A stretch of DNA of 64,000 bases from Lachnospiraceae bacterium (GCA_015057425.1 SVEL01000005.1:112147-176146); one strand, 5' to 3'. Positions 17,986 through 27,887 are shown, numbered from the stretch's first letter. Notes: generated by a model not told the origin, from the letters alone. Program-made: numbers and translations.

Positions 17986-18960
17986 ATGTCAGAAATTCAG
18001 AGGGCTGCCGCAGTAGCGATAATATCTGTAGCAGTAGTTATACTAATGCTCGCCATAATATATTTTGCGGCATTACGTGTGTATTATTCCATAGTTTTTG
18101 CCAAGACGGAGAAACTTAAGATAGGAAACTACGACATGATGGAAAGTGAGCAGTACAGGCCCTATTCCAAGACAATCAAAGATGGTGTAACATATATGGA
18201 ATCCGTGGATTTTGAAGATATAAACATAGAAGCAAATGACGGGATTACTCTGTTTGGAAGATATTATGAAAATAATCCTAAGGGACCATTGGTACTTTTC
18301 TTTCACGGGTACAGAGGAAGCGCATTTAGGGATGGAAGCGGTATATTTGCCATATGCAAGCGCAAAGGATATAATATACTTCTTGCAGACCAGAGAGCTC
18401 ACGGAAGAAGCGGTGGCAAGACCACTACCCTTGGTATAAAGGAAAGATTTGACTGTCTGAAATGGATAGAATATGCAGTAAACAGATGGGGAGAAGAAAA
18501 AGAGATAATCCTCACAGGAATGTCAATGGGAGCATCCACAGTGCTTATGGCGTCAGCATTTGAAACAAACGCCAATATAAAAGGAATCATATCAGATTGT
18601 GGATTTTCATCATCAAAGGAAATTCTTAAGTCGGTTATGAAGACTGTAGGAGTTCCGGTAAAACCGGCATACAGAGTGGCATATAGGACAGCAAAGGTAT
18701 TCGGAAAGTTTGATATGGAAGAATATTCACCTATAGAAGCTATGGAAAAGTGTAGGTTTCCTGTATTATTTATACATGGAGATGATGACAGATTTGTTCC
18801 ATGTGACATGAGCAGGCAGTGCTATGATGCCTGTGTGGCTGAAAAAGAAATAGTTTTTATAAAGTCGGCAGGTCATGGTTTAAGTCATTGTGTAGATGCT
18901 GAGAAATACGAAGATGCAATAGACAGATTTTGTGACAAATATATATGTAAAAATTACTAA
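17986..18960 (+). CDS. Membrane-anchored alpha/beta hydrolase
   Basis: A 324-residue hydrolase with one N-terminal membrane segment (residues 10-30). The catalytic domain shows the oxyanion motif F-F-H-G-Y-R-G, the nucleophile elbow G-M-S-M-G-A, the acid in H-G-D-D-D-R-F-V-P and the base in A-G-H-G-L-S-H. It resembles the BAAT/YqkD-type serine hydrolases of Firmicutes; the substrate is not predictable. AGAGG precedes ATG 17986. The gene ends 18 bases before the cyuA-like gene, so they may share a transcript. Confidence 0.88.
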   Translation: MSEIQRAAAVAIISVAVVILMLAIIYFAALRVYYSIVFAKTEKLKIGNYDMMESEQYRPYSKTIKDGVTYMESVDFEDINIEANDGITLFGRYYENNPKGPLVLFFHGYRGSAFRDGSGIFAICKRKGYNILLADQRAHGRSGGKTTTLGIKERFDCLKWIEYAVNRWGEEKEIILTGMSMGASTVLMASAFETNANIKGIISDCGFSSSKEILKSVMKTVGVPVKPAYRVAYRTAKVFGKFDMEEYSPIEAMEKCRFPVLFIHGDDDRFVPCDMSRQCYDACVAEKEIVFIKSAGHGLSHCVDAEKYEDAIDRFCDKYICKNY

Positions 18961-18978
18961 GAGAGAAGGATGAATGGT

Positions 18979-20268
18979 ATGAATAAAAATGTATCCGTAA
19001 GTGAAGAAGTGTATAATGCATATGTGAAGATTCTTAAAGAGGAGCTTGTACCGGCGATGGGATGTACAGAACCTATTGCCCTTGCATATGCGGCAGCGAA
19101 AGCAAGAGAAGTTCTTGGCCAGGTACCTGACAAAGTGCAGGTAGGTGCAAGCGGAAGTATCATAAAGAACGTAAAGTCGGTTATAGTACCGAATACTAAC
19201 CAGTTAAAAGGTATCAGTGCGGCAGTGGCAGCAGGAATTGTGGCAGGAGATGCTGCAAAAGAACTGGAAGTAATAGCCGGTGTAACAGATGAACAGTTGG
19301 GACTTATAAGAGACTTCTTAGAAAATACAGAGATAAACGTAGAGTGTACAGAAGGAAATCTTACATTTGAAATAATAGTTACGGTATATAAGGGACAGTC
19401 AAGTGCTACTGTAAGAATAGCAAATTATCATACCAATATCGTTCTTATAAAGAAAGATGATGAAGTTCTTTATGAAACGGAAGTAAAGGATGAAAGTGAA
19501 GAAGGGCTTACAGACAGAAGCATAATGAATATGAAAGACATATGCGAATTTGTCGATGCAGTAGACATAGAAGATATACGCGAAGTAATAGGAAGACAGA
19601 TACAGTATAACAGTGCTATTGCAGAAGAAGGTATGCGGGGAGACTATGGCGCTAACATAGGCAAGGTTATACTTAAGTCGGAAGGTGATTCCGTACGTGT
19701 AAGAGCAAAAGCAATGGCAGCAGCAGGCTCCGATGCCCGTATGAATGGATGTGAAATGCCCGTTATAATCAATTCAGGAAGCGGTAACCAGGGTATAACA
19801 TGTTGTGTTCCTGTTATCGAATATGCGAAAGAATTAAACGTAAGTGAAGAAAAGTTATACAGAGCACTGGTATTGTCCAATCTTGTGGCAATATATCAAA
19901 AGACAGGCATTGGACGACTTTCGGCATATTGTGGTGCCGTAAGCGCAGGTGCAGCTGCAGGTGCGGGAATTACATATCTTTATGGACTCGGATACAAAGA
20001 AGTAAAACATACGGTTGTTAATGCCCTTGCTATCGTTTCAGGTATGGTTTGCGACGGAGCAAAGGCTTCATGTGCAGCTAAAATAGCAATGTCAGTTGAT
20101 GCCGGAATACTTGGCCTTGAAATGTACAGAAATGGGCAGCAGTTCTACGGCGGAGATGGTATAGTTGCCAAAGGTGTAGATGCAACCATAAAAAATGTAG
20201 GATGTTTGGGCAAGGATGGTATGAAGGAAACCAACCAGACAATTATAGATATGATGATGAAGTGTTAA
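18979..20268 (+). CDS. cyuA: UPF0597 / CyuA-type L-cysteine desulfidase (serine dehydratase alpha-like)
   Basis: A 429-residue enzyme of the UPF0597 family, which breaks L-cysteine to pyruvate, ammonia and sulfide in characterised members. Signature segments are M-G-C-T-E-P-I-A-L-A-Y near residue 20, G-S-G-N-Q-G-I-T-C-C-V-P, and G-M-V-C-D-G-A-K-A-S-C-A-A-K, whose cysteines can hold an Fe-S cluster as in serine dehydratases. ATG 18979 is preferred over 18970 because GAAGGA sits 8 bases upstream. Cysteine synthase is encoded 2.6 kb downstream, so this neighbourhood touches both making and breaking of cysteine. Confidence 0.88.
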   Translation: MNKNVSVSEEVYNAYVKILKEELVPAMGCTEPIALAYAAAKAREVLGQVPDKVQVGASGSIIKNVKSVIVPNTNQLKGISAAVAAGIVAGDAAKELEVIAGVTDEQLGLIRDFLENTEINVECTEGNLTFEIIVTVYKGQSSATVRIANYHTNIVLIKKDDEVLYETEVKDESEEGLTDRSIMNMKDICEFVDAVDIEDIREVIGRQIQYNSAIAEEGMRGDYGANIGKVILKSEGDSVRVRAKAMAAAGSDARMNGCEMPVIINSGSGNQGITCCVPVIEYAKELNVSEEKLYRALVLSNLVAIYQKTGIGRLSAYCGAVSAGAAAGAGITYLYGLGYKEVKHTVVNALAIVSGMVCDGAKASCAAKIAMSVDAGILGLEMYRNGQQFYGGDGIVAKGVDATIKNVGCLGKDGMKETNQTIIDMMMKC

Positions 20269-20330
20269 TGGATGAAGATTTTTGTAATAATATCTTTATT
20301 TTATGCATATAATAGTGTATAATTATACGC

Positions 20331-20344
20331 GTGGCGGGAGCCAC
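20331..20344 (+). other. Small hairpin in the leader of the AIM24-like gene
   Basis: GTGGC-GGGA-GCCAC forms a five-base G+C stem about 30 bases before the start codon, just after two overlapping TATAAT-like boxes (20308-20313 and 20318-20323). It may stabilise the leader RNA; no known riboswitch is recognised. Confidence 0.35.
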
Positions 20345-20372
20345 AGATTGGATATAGTAGGAGGAAAGTTAA

Positions 20373-21047
20373 ATGAATTACAGAATTGAAGGAGAAAGTT
20401 TACCTGCAGTTATAATTGAATTAGAAGCAGGCGAGTCAATGATTAGTGAAGCGGGCGGACGTACATGGGTTCTCGGACCTATTGCTACAGAAACTAAGTC
20501 AGGCGGTGCTATGAAGGCACTTGGACGTATGTTTTCAGGAGAAAGCTTATTCTTGAGTAAATATACAGCACAGGGTAAGGCAGAAATCGCATTTACATCA
20601 TCATTCCCTGGTAAGATAGTTGCTAAGGAACTTGCAGCAGGTCAGAGTCTTATCTGCCAGAAGTCATCATTCTTATGTGCAACAGAGGGTGTTGATTTAT
20701 CAGTATTCTTCCAGAAAAAGATTGGTGCCGGTTTAGTAGGTGGTGAAGGCTTTATTATGCAGAAGGTTACAGGCCCTGGTACAGTATTCCTTGAATTAGA
20801 CGGTTATACACCTGAATACGAACTTGCAGCAGGACAGAAGTTAGTATGTGATACAGGTGTTGTTGCATACATGGATGAAACATGTACATTAGATGTTCAG
20901 ATGGTTAAAGGTGTTAAGAATATGTTCTTCGGTGGTGAAGGTATGTTTGATACAGTTGTTACAGGTCCGGGTAAGGTTTGCTTACAGACTATGACAGCTG
21001 CTAAGCTTGCAGGACTTATTTCACCATATATTGCGACAAAAGGCTAA
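20373..21047 (+). CDS. AIM24/TIGR00266-family protein
   Basis: A 224-residue beta-rich protein of the AIM24 family. It shows the L-E-A-G-E-S-M-I-S-E-A-G start, the F-S-G-E-S-L-F motif and repeated G-P-G-x-V segments. Members have a TRAP-like beta fold; the bacterial role is unknown. AGGAGG precedes the ATG. Codon use is noticeably biased to T/A-ending preferred codons, as in a well expressed gene. A small coding sequence follows on the same strand. Confidence 0.88.
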   Translation: MNYRIEGESLPAVIIELEAGESMISEAGGRTWVLGPIATETKSGGAMKALGRMFSGESLFLSKYTAQGKAEIAFTSSFPGKIVAKELAAGQSLICQKSSFLCATEGVDLSVFFQKKIGAGLVGGEGFIMQKVTGPGTVFLELDGYTPEYELAAGQKLVCDTGVVAYMDETCTLDVQMVKGVKNMFFGGEGMFDTVVTGPGKVCLQTMTAAKLAGLISPYIATKG

Positions 21048-21142
21048 TATAGCAGCTACAAAGAACTTCAGGTTATAAGTAAAAAAATACATATAGACCA
21101 ATGAACGCAGGAAGAGATGCTAAGAAGTGAGGTGATGCACGC

Positions 21143-21388
21143 ATGAGTGATGAATTTAATATGACGGTTTCTCCGGTGTACGCTAAGAATGGAGAGAAGT
21201 ATGCGTTTGTATCTTTTACAGATGGGAAGAGAACAGCTGAAGGTAAGATTCCTGACTGTAAGGTTATATCCAGTGTGGGATTTGACGAAGCAGAAGTCAG
21301 GATGTTAGAGAATTATATGCGTGAAGATTTGTCTCACTTAAAGCAGGTGGCGGCAGGGATACGTATTATCGACGCCATTATGAAGTAA
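21143..21388 (+). CDS. Small conserved-looking hypothetical protein
   Basis: An 81-residue soluble protein. ATG 21143 follows a strong GAGGTGA ribosome site, and the composition is normal for a real gene. The first half is beta-like (V-Y-A-K-N-G-E-K-Y-A-F-V-S-F-T-D-G-K), the second half helical. No family recognised. It ends ahead of a terminator-like stem-loop. Confidence 0.6.
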   Translation: MSDEFNMTVSPVYAKNGEKYAFVSFTDGKRTAEGKIPDCKVISSVGFDEAEVRMLENYMREDLSHLKQVAAGIRIIDAIMK

Positions 21389-21433
21389 ATATGAAGTAGG
21401 TATTAAGCAGTTAATTGCTTAGAGATATTGACA

Positions 21434-21477
21434 AAACGGACGACTGTAGATGAACTATGGTCGTTCATTTTGTTTTT
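21434..21477 (+). terminator. Terminator with GACTGTAG arm
   Basis: ACGGACGACTGTAG pairs with CTATGGTCGTTCAT, using several G-U pairs, and is followed by a T-rich tail. The outer stem resembles another terminator at 41942-41984. Confidence 0.65.
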
Positions 21478-21519
21478 GAGAGAACCACAGCCATTCCATT
21501 TTTTAACATACGGTTTGAA

Positions 21520-21548
21520 TTGTAATATCTGTAAAAAAGCAGTATAAT
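21520..21548 (+). promoter_or_regulatory. Promoter for the glycerol-1-phosphate dehydrogenase gene
   Basis: TTGTAA, 17-base spacer, TATAAT, ending 41 bases before the start at 21590. Confidence 0.6.
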
Positions 21549-21589
21549 TGGCTTATGAATTCGTATAATTGCGGAATGGAGATTTTTAT

Positions 21590-22831
21590 ATGATTATAGA
21601 TAGTACAAACTACAAAAAACAATGCTCGTGCGGAAAAGTACATACGATGGAGACAGCGTTGGCGGTGATAGAGCCGGGATGCCTCCTTAAAATAGAAGAA
21701 TATCTTGAGAAATTTGGACTTACAGGTTATAGAGTTGCTGTTTATGATGAAAATACATACAAAGCATCAGATGGAAAACATCCAAAGGCCGATATGGAAG
21801 TGATATTAGACCCTACAGACCTTCATGCCAATGAGCATGGGGTAGAGCTTCTGATGGACAGATTGCCACAGGAAGCTAAAGTGCTTATAGCCGTAGGCTC
21901 CGGAACTATTCATGATATAACAAGATATTGCGCGTGGAAGATACAGGCAGACTTTGTATCATGTCCGACAGCTGCAAGTGTTGACGGATTTTGTTCGTCT
22001 GTTGCAGCGATGACATGGCATGGATGTAAGAAAACCATGACTGCTGTTGCACCGAGATTTGTATTGGCTGATACAGAGATTATAAAAAATGCACCTGTAC
22101 ATTTGGCCAAGTCAGGATTTGGCGATATGATAGGAAAATATATTGCCCTTACCGACTGGAAAATAGCCAATATCCTTACAGATGAGTTTTATTGTGAAGA
22201 AATTGCCCGAATGACTGAACAGGCTACGAAAGAAGTTCTTGATTCAGCAGAAGGAATAATAAACGGAGATGAAAAGTCTTATGAAAAACTGACATACGGA
22301 CTTATACTTTCAGGTCTTGCAATGCAGATGTTTGGCAATTCACGACCGGCATCGGGAGCCGAGCATCACATATCCCACATAATAGAGATGAGTCCGAAGG
22401 GACTTGATGTTTCATCAGATGCCCTTCACGGAGAAAAAGTTGGTGTGGCTACTATAATTGCAGCGAGAGAATATCACAGAATAGCAAAGCTTTGTAATGT
22501 GCAATTTAAGGACTACGAAGAATATGTGGAAGAATATATAGAAGAAATGTTCGGAGATGAGTTAACAGAGGAAATTCTTAAAGAAAATGAAAAGGATTGT
22601 GCATTATCTGTAAAGGCAGCAATGCTTTACGAGAAGTTCAAAGACATATGTAAAGAAATTGAAAAAGTACCAAGTGATGAATATTTAACAGCACTATATG
22701 AAAAACTTAGAATAAAGTCAAAGCCGGAGGACATAGATGTGCCGGCAGACAGAATTAGTAAGCTTATAGAATATTCACCTTGTGTGAGAAATAGAATTAC
22801 GCTTATGAGATTAAGAAAGTGTATTAAGTAA
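21590..22831 (+). CDS. egsA: sn-glycerol-1-phosphate dehydrogenase (EgsA/AraM type)
   Basis: A 413-residue dehydrogenase that reduces dihydroxyacetone phosphate to sn-glycerol-1-phosphate. Visible marks are the NAD-binding I-A-V-G-S-G-T-I-H-D, S-C-P-T-A-A-S-V-D-G-F (substrate loop), K-S-G-F-G-D-M-I-G-K with the metal-ligand Asp, and metal-binding His residues in A-E-H-H-I-S-H and A-L-H-G-E. In archaea the product builds ether lipids; in Bacillus AraM/EgsA feeds a heptaprenylglyceryl phosphate pathway. ATG 21590 is chosen for GGAATGGAG upstream. cysK follows after 27 bases and is probably co-transcribed. Confidence 0.9.
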   Translation: MIIDSTNYKKQCSCGKVHTMETALAVIEPGCLLKIEEYLEKFGLTGYRVAVYDENTYKASDGKHPKADMEVILDPTDLHANEHGVELLMDRLPQEAKVLIAVGSGTIHDITRYCAWKIQADFVSCPTAASVDGFCSSVAAMTWHGCKKTMTAVAPRFVLADTEIIKNAPVHLAKSGFGDMIGKYIALTDWKIANILTDEFYCEEIARMTEQATKEVLDSAEGIINGDEKSYEKLTYGLILSGLAMQMFGNSRPASGAEHHISHIIEMSPKGLDVSSDALHGEKVGVATIIAAREYHRIAKLCNVQFKDYEEYVEEYIEEMFGDELTEEILKENEKDCALSVKAAMLYEKFKDICKEIEKVPSDEYLTALYEKLRIKSKPEDIDVPADRISKLIEYSPCVRNRITLMRLRKCIK

Positions 22832-22858
22832 GAAGTATTATAAAATGAGGTGATAAAA

Positions 22859-23788
22859 ATGACAAAGATTTACACATCAGCAGATCAGTTAATAGGAAAA
22901 ACGCCTATTTTAGAACTTACACATATAGAAAATGAGTTTGGTCTTAAGGCAAAGATACTGGCAAAGTTAGAATATTTTAATCCGGCAGGTTCCATAAAGG
23001 ATAGAGTTGCAAAAGCTATGATAGAAGCTGCTGAGAAGGCAGGTCAGTTAAAGCCGAACTCAGTAATTATAGAGCCAACGTCAGGAAATACAGGTATAGG
23101 TCTCGCCACGGTAGCAACTGCAAAGGGCTATAGAATTATTATCGTAATGCCGGAAACTATGTCAGTAGAACGCCGGAAACTTATCAAAGCATATGGTGCA
23201 GAACTTGTATTATCAGATGGAACAAAAGGTATGAAAGGTGCCATTGAAAAAGCAGAGGAACTTGCAAAAGAAATTCCTGACAGTTTTATTCCGGGACAGT
23301 TTGTCAATCCGGAAAATCCTAAAGTACATTATGAGACAACAGGTCCGGAGATATATGAAGATACTGAGGGTAACGTAGATATTGTGGTGGCAGGTGCAGG
23401 AACCGGCGGAACCATAACAGGAATCGGACAGTATTTAAAGTCAAAGAAACCTGATGTTAAAATTGTGGCAGTAGAGCCGGCATCTTCGGCATTTCTGTCT
23501 ACAGGAGTTGCAGGTGCACATAAGATACAAGGTATCGGAGCAGGATTTGTTCCTGAGATTTTGGATACGGAGATTTATGACGAAATCATTCCTGTGGGTG
23601 ATGAAGATGCCTTTGAAAAAGGAAGGCTGATTGGAAAGAAGGAAGGCATCCTTGTAGGTATATCTTCGGGAGCGGCACTGCATGCAGCTGTGGAGTTGGC
23701 TAAGAGAGAGGAAAATGCAGGCAAAAACATAGTTGTAATATTCCCTGATTCGGGAGACAGATATTTATCTACAGAACTTTTTGAATAA
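22859..23788 (+). CDS. cysK: Cysteine synthase (O-acetylserine sulfhydrylase)
   Basis: A 309-residue PLP enzyme that makes L-cysteine from O-acetylserine and sulfide. The PLP lysine lies in P-A-G-S-I-K-D-R-V, the substrate loop is [10 protein letters not shown], and the phosphate-binding loop is A-G-T-G-G-T-I-T-G. The C-terminal G-I-S-S-G-A-A contacts the PLP ring. ATG 22859 has GAGG upstream; GTG 22850 is an unlikely alternative. Length is normal for CysK. Confidence 0.95.
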   Translation: MTKIYTSADQLIGKTPILELTHIENEFGLKAKILAKLEYFNPAGSIKDRVAKAMIEAAEKAGQLKPNSVIIEPTSGNTGIGLATVATAKGYRIIIVMPETMSVERRKLIKAYGAELVLSDGTKGMKGAIEKAEELAKEIPDSFIPGQFVNPENPKVHYETTGPEIYEDTEGNVDIVVAGAGTGGTITGIGQYLKSKKPDVKIVAVEPASSAFLSTGVAGAHKIQGIGAGFVPEILDTEIYDEIIPVGDEDAFEKGRLIGKKEGILVGISSGAALHAAVELAKREENAGKNIVVIFPDSGDRYLSTELFE

Positions 23789-23856
23789 TAGACTTTTTAG
23801 GTAAATTTACGAAATAGTAATTTACAGATATGACAAAAAATATAGGAACGAAAGAT

Positions 23857-25587
23857 ATGGAAGCAAAAGAAACAGAAGTGAAAGATATGAATTTTTTTAA
23901 AAGTAAGAAATTTTTATGGATAAGTATAGGTGCAAGTGCGTTACTTACGCCGATTATAATATTGACAGTATTGTTGTGCGTTAACAAATTTTCAATGGAG
24001 TTAAGTATTGCTGACGGAGAGACAGTATACATTCAGTATGGTAAGGATACGGAAATCCCTGAGGTGACGGCTCATTTTGAAGGAACCATATTTTACAAGA
24101 ATGGTAAGAGTATTCCGGTAATTATGGAAGGTGACGTGGACCTGCAAAAGACGGGAAAGTATGAAGTCACATATAAGGCAACACACAAGGAATTATTTAA
24201 AACGGCAACAGATACAAGTAATGTAACCATAGTTGTGGAAGATAAAACAGCACCAAAGATAGAACTTGTAAGTAATCCTGACTACTTTACCAGCCCGATA
24301 GCAACATACGTGGAAGAAGGATTTACGGCGACAGATGATTATGACGGTGATATTACATCATCCGTTATAAGAGAAGAAAAAGACGGAGTGGTTACTTATA
24401 CGGTAGAAGATTCGTCAGGCAATAAAACGACTGTAACAAGAACGATAGTATATAAGGATGTTGTACTTCCTACGATTCAGATAACAGGCGAAGCCAATAT
24501 GACCATATGTGTCGGAGCTGAATATGTGGAACCGGGATATGTGGCCAATGATGATTGCGATGGAGACATAACATCCAAAGTAACAGTAGAAGGAACCGTA
24601 GATTATAATACTTTAGGAACATATACTCTTAAATACAAAGTGTTGGATTCATACAATAATGTATGTGAAGTTACAAGAACGGTAAATGTGGCTGACTTGG
24701 CAGCACCGGTTATAAAGTTGACCGGAGGAGATTACATATACATAAAGTTAGGTGACAAATATTCTGAGAAAGGCTATACGGCAACTGACAATATAGACGG
24801 AAACGTAACATCGAAGGTAACTGTTAAAGGTAGTGTAAATACAGCAAAAGAAGGAATATATAAAGTAACATATCAGGTGGCTGATGCCGTTGGCAATAAA
24901 GCAACAGTAACAAGAAATATATATGTGTACGAAAAACAGGCAATATCAGATACAATAAATCCGGGAGATAAAGTCGTTTACCTGACATTTGATGACGGTC
25001 CGGGCAGATATACTGAAAAGTTACTTAACATATTGGACAAGTATGGCGTAAAAGCCACATTTTTCGTAACAAACCAATATCCGGCTTATAAAGATATGAT
25101 TGGAGAGGCTCACAGACGCGGCCACACAATAGCATTACATACATATACTCATAAGTATTCAATATATAAAAGTGAGGAAACATATTACGCAGATTTAAAG
25201 AAAATCAGTGATTTGTGTTATGAACAGACCGGTGAGTATGCAAAGATAGTGAGATTCCCGGGTGGTTCATCCAATGCGGTAAGCAGATCATATCGTAAAG
25301 GAATTATGACAACACTTACAAAGAGTATAGGATATCACGGATATCTGTACTGTGACTGGAATGTAAGCAGTGGCGATGCAGGTGGAACAACATCTACAAA
25401 GAAAGTTGCACAAAATGTTATAAACGGTATAAAAAAACATAACGTATCAATAGTGCTCCAGCATGATATTAAAGGATACAGTGTAAATGCAGTAGAACAA
25501 ATCTTAGCATGGGGCCTTGCAAACGGATATACATTCTTACCTATGACAGAAAATTCACCGATGATACATCATAGTCTGAATAATTAG
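23857..25587 (+). CDS. Membrane-anchored polysaccharide deacetylase with Ig-like DUF5011 repeats
   Basis: A surface enzyme of about 576 residues. One membrane segment (25-50) is followed by an Ig-like region and about three DUF5011-type repeats, each with a G-Y/F-x-A-x-D-D/N-x-D-G-D/N-I/V-T-S motif, to about residue 360. The NodB domain then has T-F-D-D-G-P at 377-382 and metal ligands H-T-Y-T-H at 428-432, with R-F-P-G-G-S-S after it. It probably deacetylates peptidoglycan or another wall glycan, as PgdA does. The start is ambiguous (ATG 23830, 23857 or 23887); AGGA suits 23857. Confidence 0.9.
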   Translation: MEAKETEVKDMNFFKSKKFLWISIGASALLTPIIILTVLLCVNKFSMELSIADGETVYIQYGKDTEIPEVTAHFEGTIFYKNGKSIPVIMEGDVDLQKTGKYEVTYKATHKELFKTATDTSNVTIVVEDKTAPKIELVSNPDYFTSPIATYVEEGFTATDDYDGDITSSVIREEKDGVVTYTVEDSSGNKTTVTRTIVYKDVVLPTIQITGEANMTICVGAEYVEPGYVANDDCDGDITSKVTVEGTVDYNTLGTYTLKYKVLDSYNNVCEVTRTVNVADLAAPVIKLTGGDYIYIKLGDKYSEKGYTATDNIDGNVTSKVTVKGSVNTAKEGIYKVTYQVADAVGNKATVTRNIYVYEKQAISDTINPGDKVVYLTFDDGPGRYTEKLLNILDKYGVKATFFVTNQYPAYKDMIGEAHRRGHTIALHTYTHKYSIYKSEETYYADLKKISDLCYEQTGEYAKIVRFPGGSSNAVSRSYRKGIMTTLTKSIGYHGYLYCDWNVSSGDAGGTTSTKKVAQNVINGIKKHNVSIVLQHDIKGYSVNAVEQILAWGLANGYTFLPMTENSPMIHHSLNN

Positions 25588-25684
25588 TATAATAAAAAAC
25601 CGGCATAGTATTAAAGAAGAAAAAAAGGCTAAACTTATATTAGAGAAACATCTCAAAATATAAATTAGTAAGGGAGTAAATACT

Positions 25685-26248
25685 ATGTCAATGATTAATA
25701 AGGAAATTGCGGATTTTAGAACATACGCATTTCACGAAAATGAATTCAAGATGATATCAAAGGAGGACATTTTAGGGAAATGGAGTGTGTTCTTTTTCTA
25801 TCCGGCGGACTTTACATTTGTGTGTCCGACAGAATTGGAGGATTTGGCAGAAAAGTATCAGCAGTTTAGAGAAATCGGCTGCGAGGTATATTCTGTTTCG
25901 ACAGACACACATTTTGTACACAAGGCATGGCATGACACATCAGAGCGTATTAAGAAAATTAATTATCCTATGTTAGCTGACCCTACCCATTGTATTTCTA
26001 AGAATTTTGAAGTTCTTATAGAAACAGATGGTCTTGCGGAAAGAGGCACATTTATCATCAATCCGGAAGGAAAAATCGTAGGTTATGAGGTTACGGCAGG
26101 AAATGTAGGACGTAATGCCGAAGAATTGCTTCGAAAAGTTCAGGCGTGTCAGTTTGTTCATGCCCATGGTGACCAGGTATGTCCTGCCAACTGGAAACCG
26201 GGTGCAGAGACATTGAAGCCAAGTCTTGACCTTGTGGGACAGTTATAA
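25685..26248 (+). CDS. ahpC: Alkyl hydroperoxide reductase AhpC (2-Cys peroxiredoxin)
   Basis: A 187-residue peroxiredoxin. The peroxidatic Cys is in F-T-F-V-C-P-T-E-L (near residue 47) and the resolving Cys in D-Q-V-C-P-A-N-W (near 166), as in typical 2-Cys AhpC. It reduces peroxides and is recycled by the flavoprotein encoded next, whose ATG overlaps its stop by one base. For an anaerobe this is an oxidative-stress operon. AAGGGAG precedes the start. Confidence 0.96.
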   Translation: MSMINKEIADFRTYAFHENEFKMISKEDILGKWSVFFFYPADFTFVCPTELEDLAEKYQQFREIGCEVYSVSTDTHFVHKAWHDTSERIKKINYPMLADPTHCISKNFEVLIETDGLAERGTFIINPEGKIVGYEVTAGNVGRNAEELLRKVQACQFVHAHGDQVCPANWKPGAETLKPSLDLVGQL

Positions 26249-27858
26249 TGGACAATTTGTATGATGTAATAATTATAGGCGGCGGACCGGCAGGACTTAC
26301 AGCCGCCATATATCTTACAAGAGCCAAGTACCGTGTACTTTTACTGGAAAAGGAGCAGTTCGGAGGCCAAATCACCATCAGTCATGAAGTAGTCAATTAT
26401 CCGGGAGTGGGAGTGTGCAGTGGCAAGGAGCTTACAGATATGATGTACCGACAGGCAGAATATTTTGGTACAGAATTTCTATTGGCAGAAGCCACAAAGG
26501 TAAGCTTAGAAGAAGACGTTAAAACCGTGTATACCGATAAAGGCGAGTATAAATGCCTGGGAGTATTGTTAGCGACGGGAGCACATCCGAGAAAGGTAGG
26601 CTTTGCCGGTGAAGAAGAGTTTAAAGGAAGAGGGGTTGCATATTGTGCCACTTGTGATGGGGAATTTTTTACCGGTAAAGAAGTATTTGTAATAGGCGGA
26701 GGATTTGCGGCAGCGGAGGAAAGCATATTCCTTACGAAATTTGCAAGTCACGTGACCATACTTATACGAGAAGAAGACTTTACCTGTGCCCGGGCAGTAG
26801 CCGATCAGGCAAGAAATCATGAGAAAATAAGCATAATAACTAACACTATAGTAGAAGAAGTGTCAGGAGATAACGGACTAAACTACATCCGATATAAAAA
26901 TCACGTAACAGGTGAGATAACAGAGTACTATGCAAGAGAAGGTGACAACTTTGGAGTATTTGTATTTGTGGGTTACGCACCTGAAACGACCTTGGTGAAA
27001 AATATTGCACAGCTTAATGAGCAGGGTTATATCATCACGGATAAGTCACAGAAAACAAGTGTAGACGGACTATATGCGGCAGGAGATATATGTATCAAGC
27101 CACTTCGACAGGTGGTCACAGCCACAGGAGATGGTGCACTGGCAGCTACGGAATTAGAGAAATATGTGGCAGAAGTACAGCGAAGAACCGGCTTAAATCC
27201 AAAACAGCCGACCATAAAGAACGAAGCCCTTGGAAGAGGGAAAGATAGTGTCAAGCTGTTTACTCCGGAAATGCGTGCACAGCTTGACACTATCTTTGAA
27301 CGAATGGCAAAGCCTATAGTTATGAAACTGTATCTTGACAATCGTCCTGTATCAAAGGAGTTAAAGGCGTATGTGGAAAGTCTGGTAGAGATGACAGACA
27401 AGCTGACAATGGAAGTTGCGGAAGCATCTGATGCTTCATTTGAGCCTTGCGTCAAGCTGTATATGCAGGATGGCAAATATACAGGACTTGCATTTCACGG
27501 GGTGCCGGGCGGACATGAATTTACCTCATTTGTCTTAGGTATGTATAATGCGGCAGGACCGGGACAGGCAATGGACGAAACATTGCGCGAGCGAATCACA
27601 AATATAAAAAAGAAAACAGATATTAAGATATTAGTATCATTGTCCTGTACTATGTGTCCGGACCTTGTCATTGCGGCACAGCATATGGCGGCAGTCAGTG
27701 AAAATATCACCACAGAAGTGTATGATATTAATCACTTTGAAGAACTGAAAAACAAGTATAAAGTTATGAGCGTTCCCTGCATGATTATCAACGACGAACA
27801 TGTTCATTTTGGTAAAAAGAACATAGAACAGGTATTGCAGATAGTTGAGGGAATGTAA
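26248..27858 (+). CDS. AhpF-like flavoprotein disulfide reductase with C-terminal thioredoxin-fold domains
   Basis: A 536-residue reductase for AhpC. Residues 1-310 are a thioredoxin-reductase module: FAD-binding G-G-G-P-A-G-L-T-A-A, redox pair C133-A-T-C136, NAD(P)H-binding G-G-G-F-A-A-A-E-E and the D-G-L-Y-A-A-G-D FAD motif. Residues 330-536 form a tandem thioredoxin-like region with C467-T-M-C470. In E. coli AhpF the thioredoxin-fold region is N-terminal; here the order is reversed, an arrangement known from other anaerobes. Electron flow NAD(P)H to FAD, CATC, CTMC, then AhpC is inferred. Confidence 0.9.
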   Translation: MDNLYDVIIIGGGPAGLTAAIYLTRAKYRVLLLEKEQFGGQITISHEVVNYPGVGVCSGKELTDMMYRQAEYFGTEFLLAEATKVSLEEDVKTVYTDKGEYKCLGVLLATGAHPRKVGFAGEEEFKGRGVAYCATCDGEFFTGKEVFVIGGGFAAAEESIFLTKFASHVTILIREEDFTCARAVADQARNHEKISIITNTIVEEVSGDNGLNYIRYKNHVTGEITEYYAREGDNFGVFVFVGYAPETTLVKNIAQLNEQGYIITDKSQKTSVDGLYAAGDICIKPLRQVVTATGDGALAATELEKYVAEVQRRTGLNPKQPTIKNEALGRGKDSVKLFTPEMRAQLDTIFERMAKPIVMKLYLDNRPVSKELKAYVESLVEMTDKLTMEVAEASDASFEPCVKLYMQDGKYTGLAFHGVPGGHEFTSFVLGMYNAAGPGQAMDETLRERITNIKKKTDIKILVSLSCTMCPDLVIAAQHMAAVSENITTEVYDINHFEELKNKYKVMSVPCMIINDEHVHFGKKNIEQVLQIVEGM

Positions 27859-27887
27859 GAATAACGGAATATAGGAAATAAGAGATT

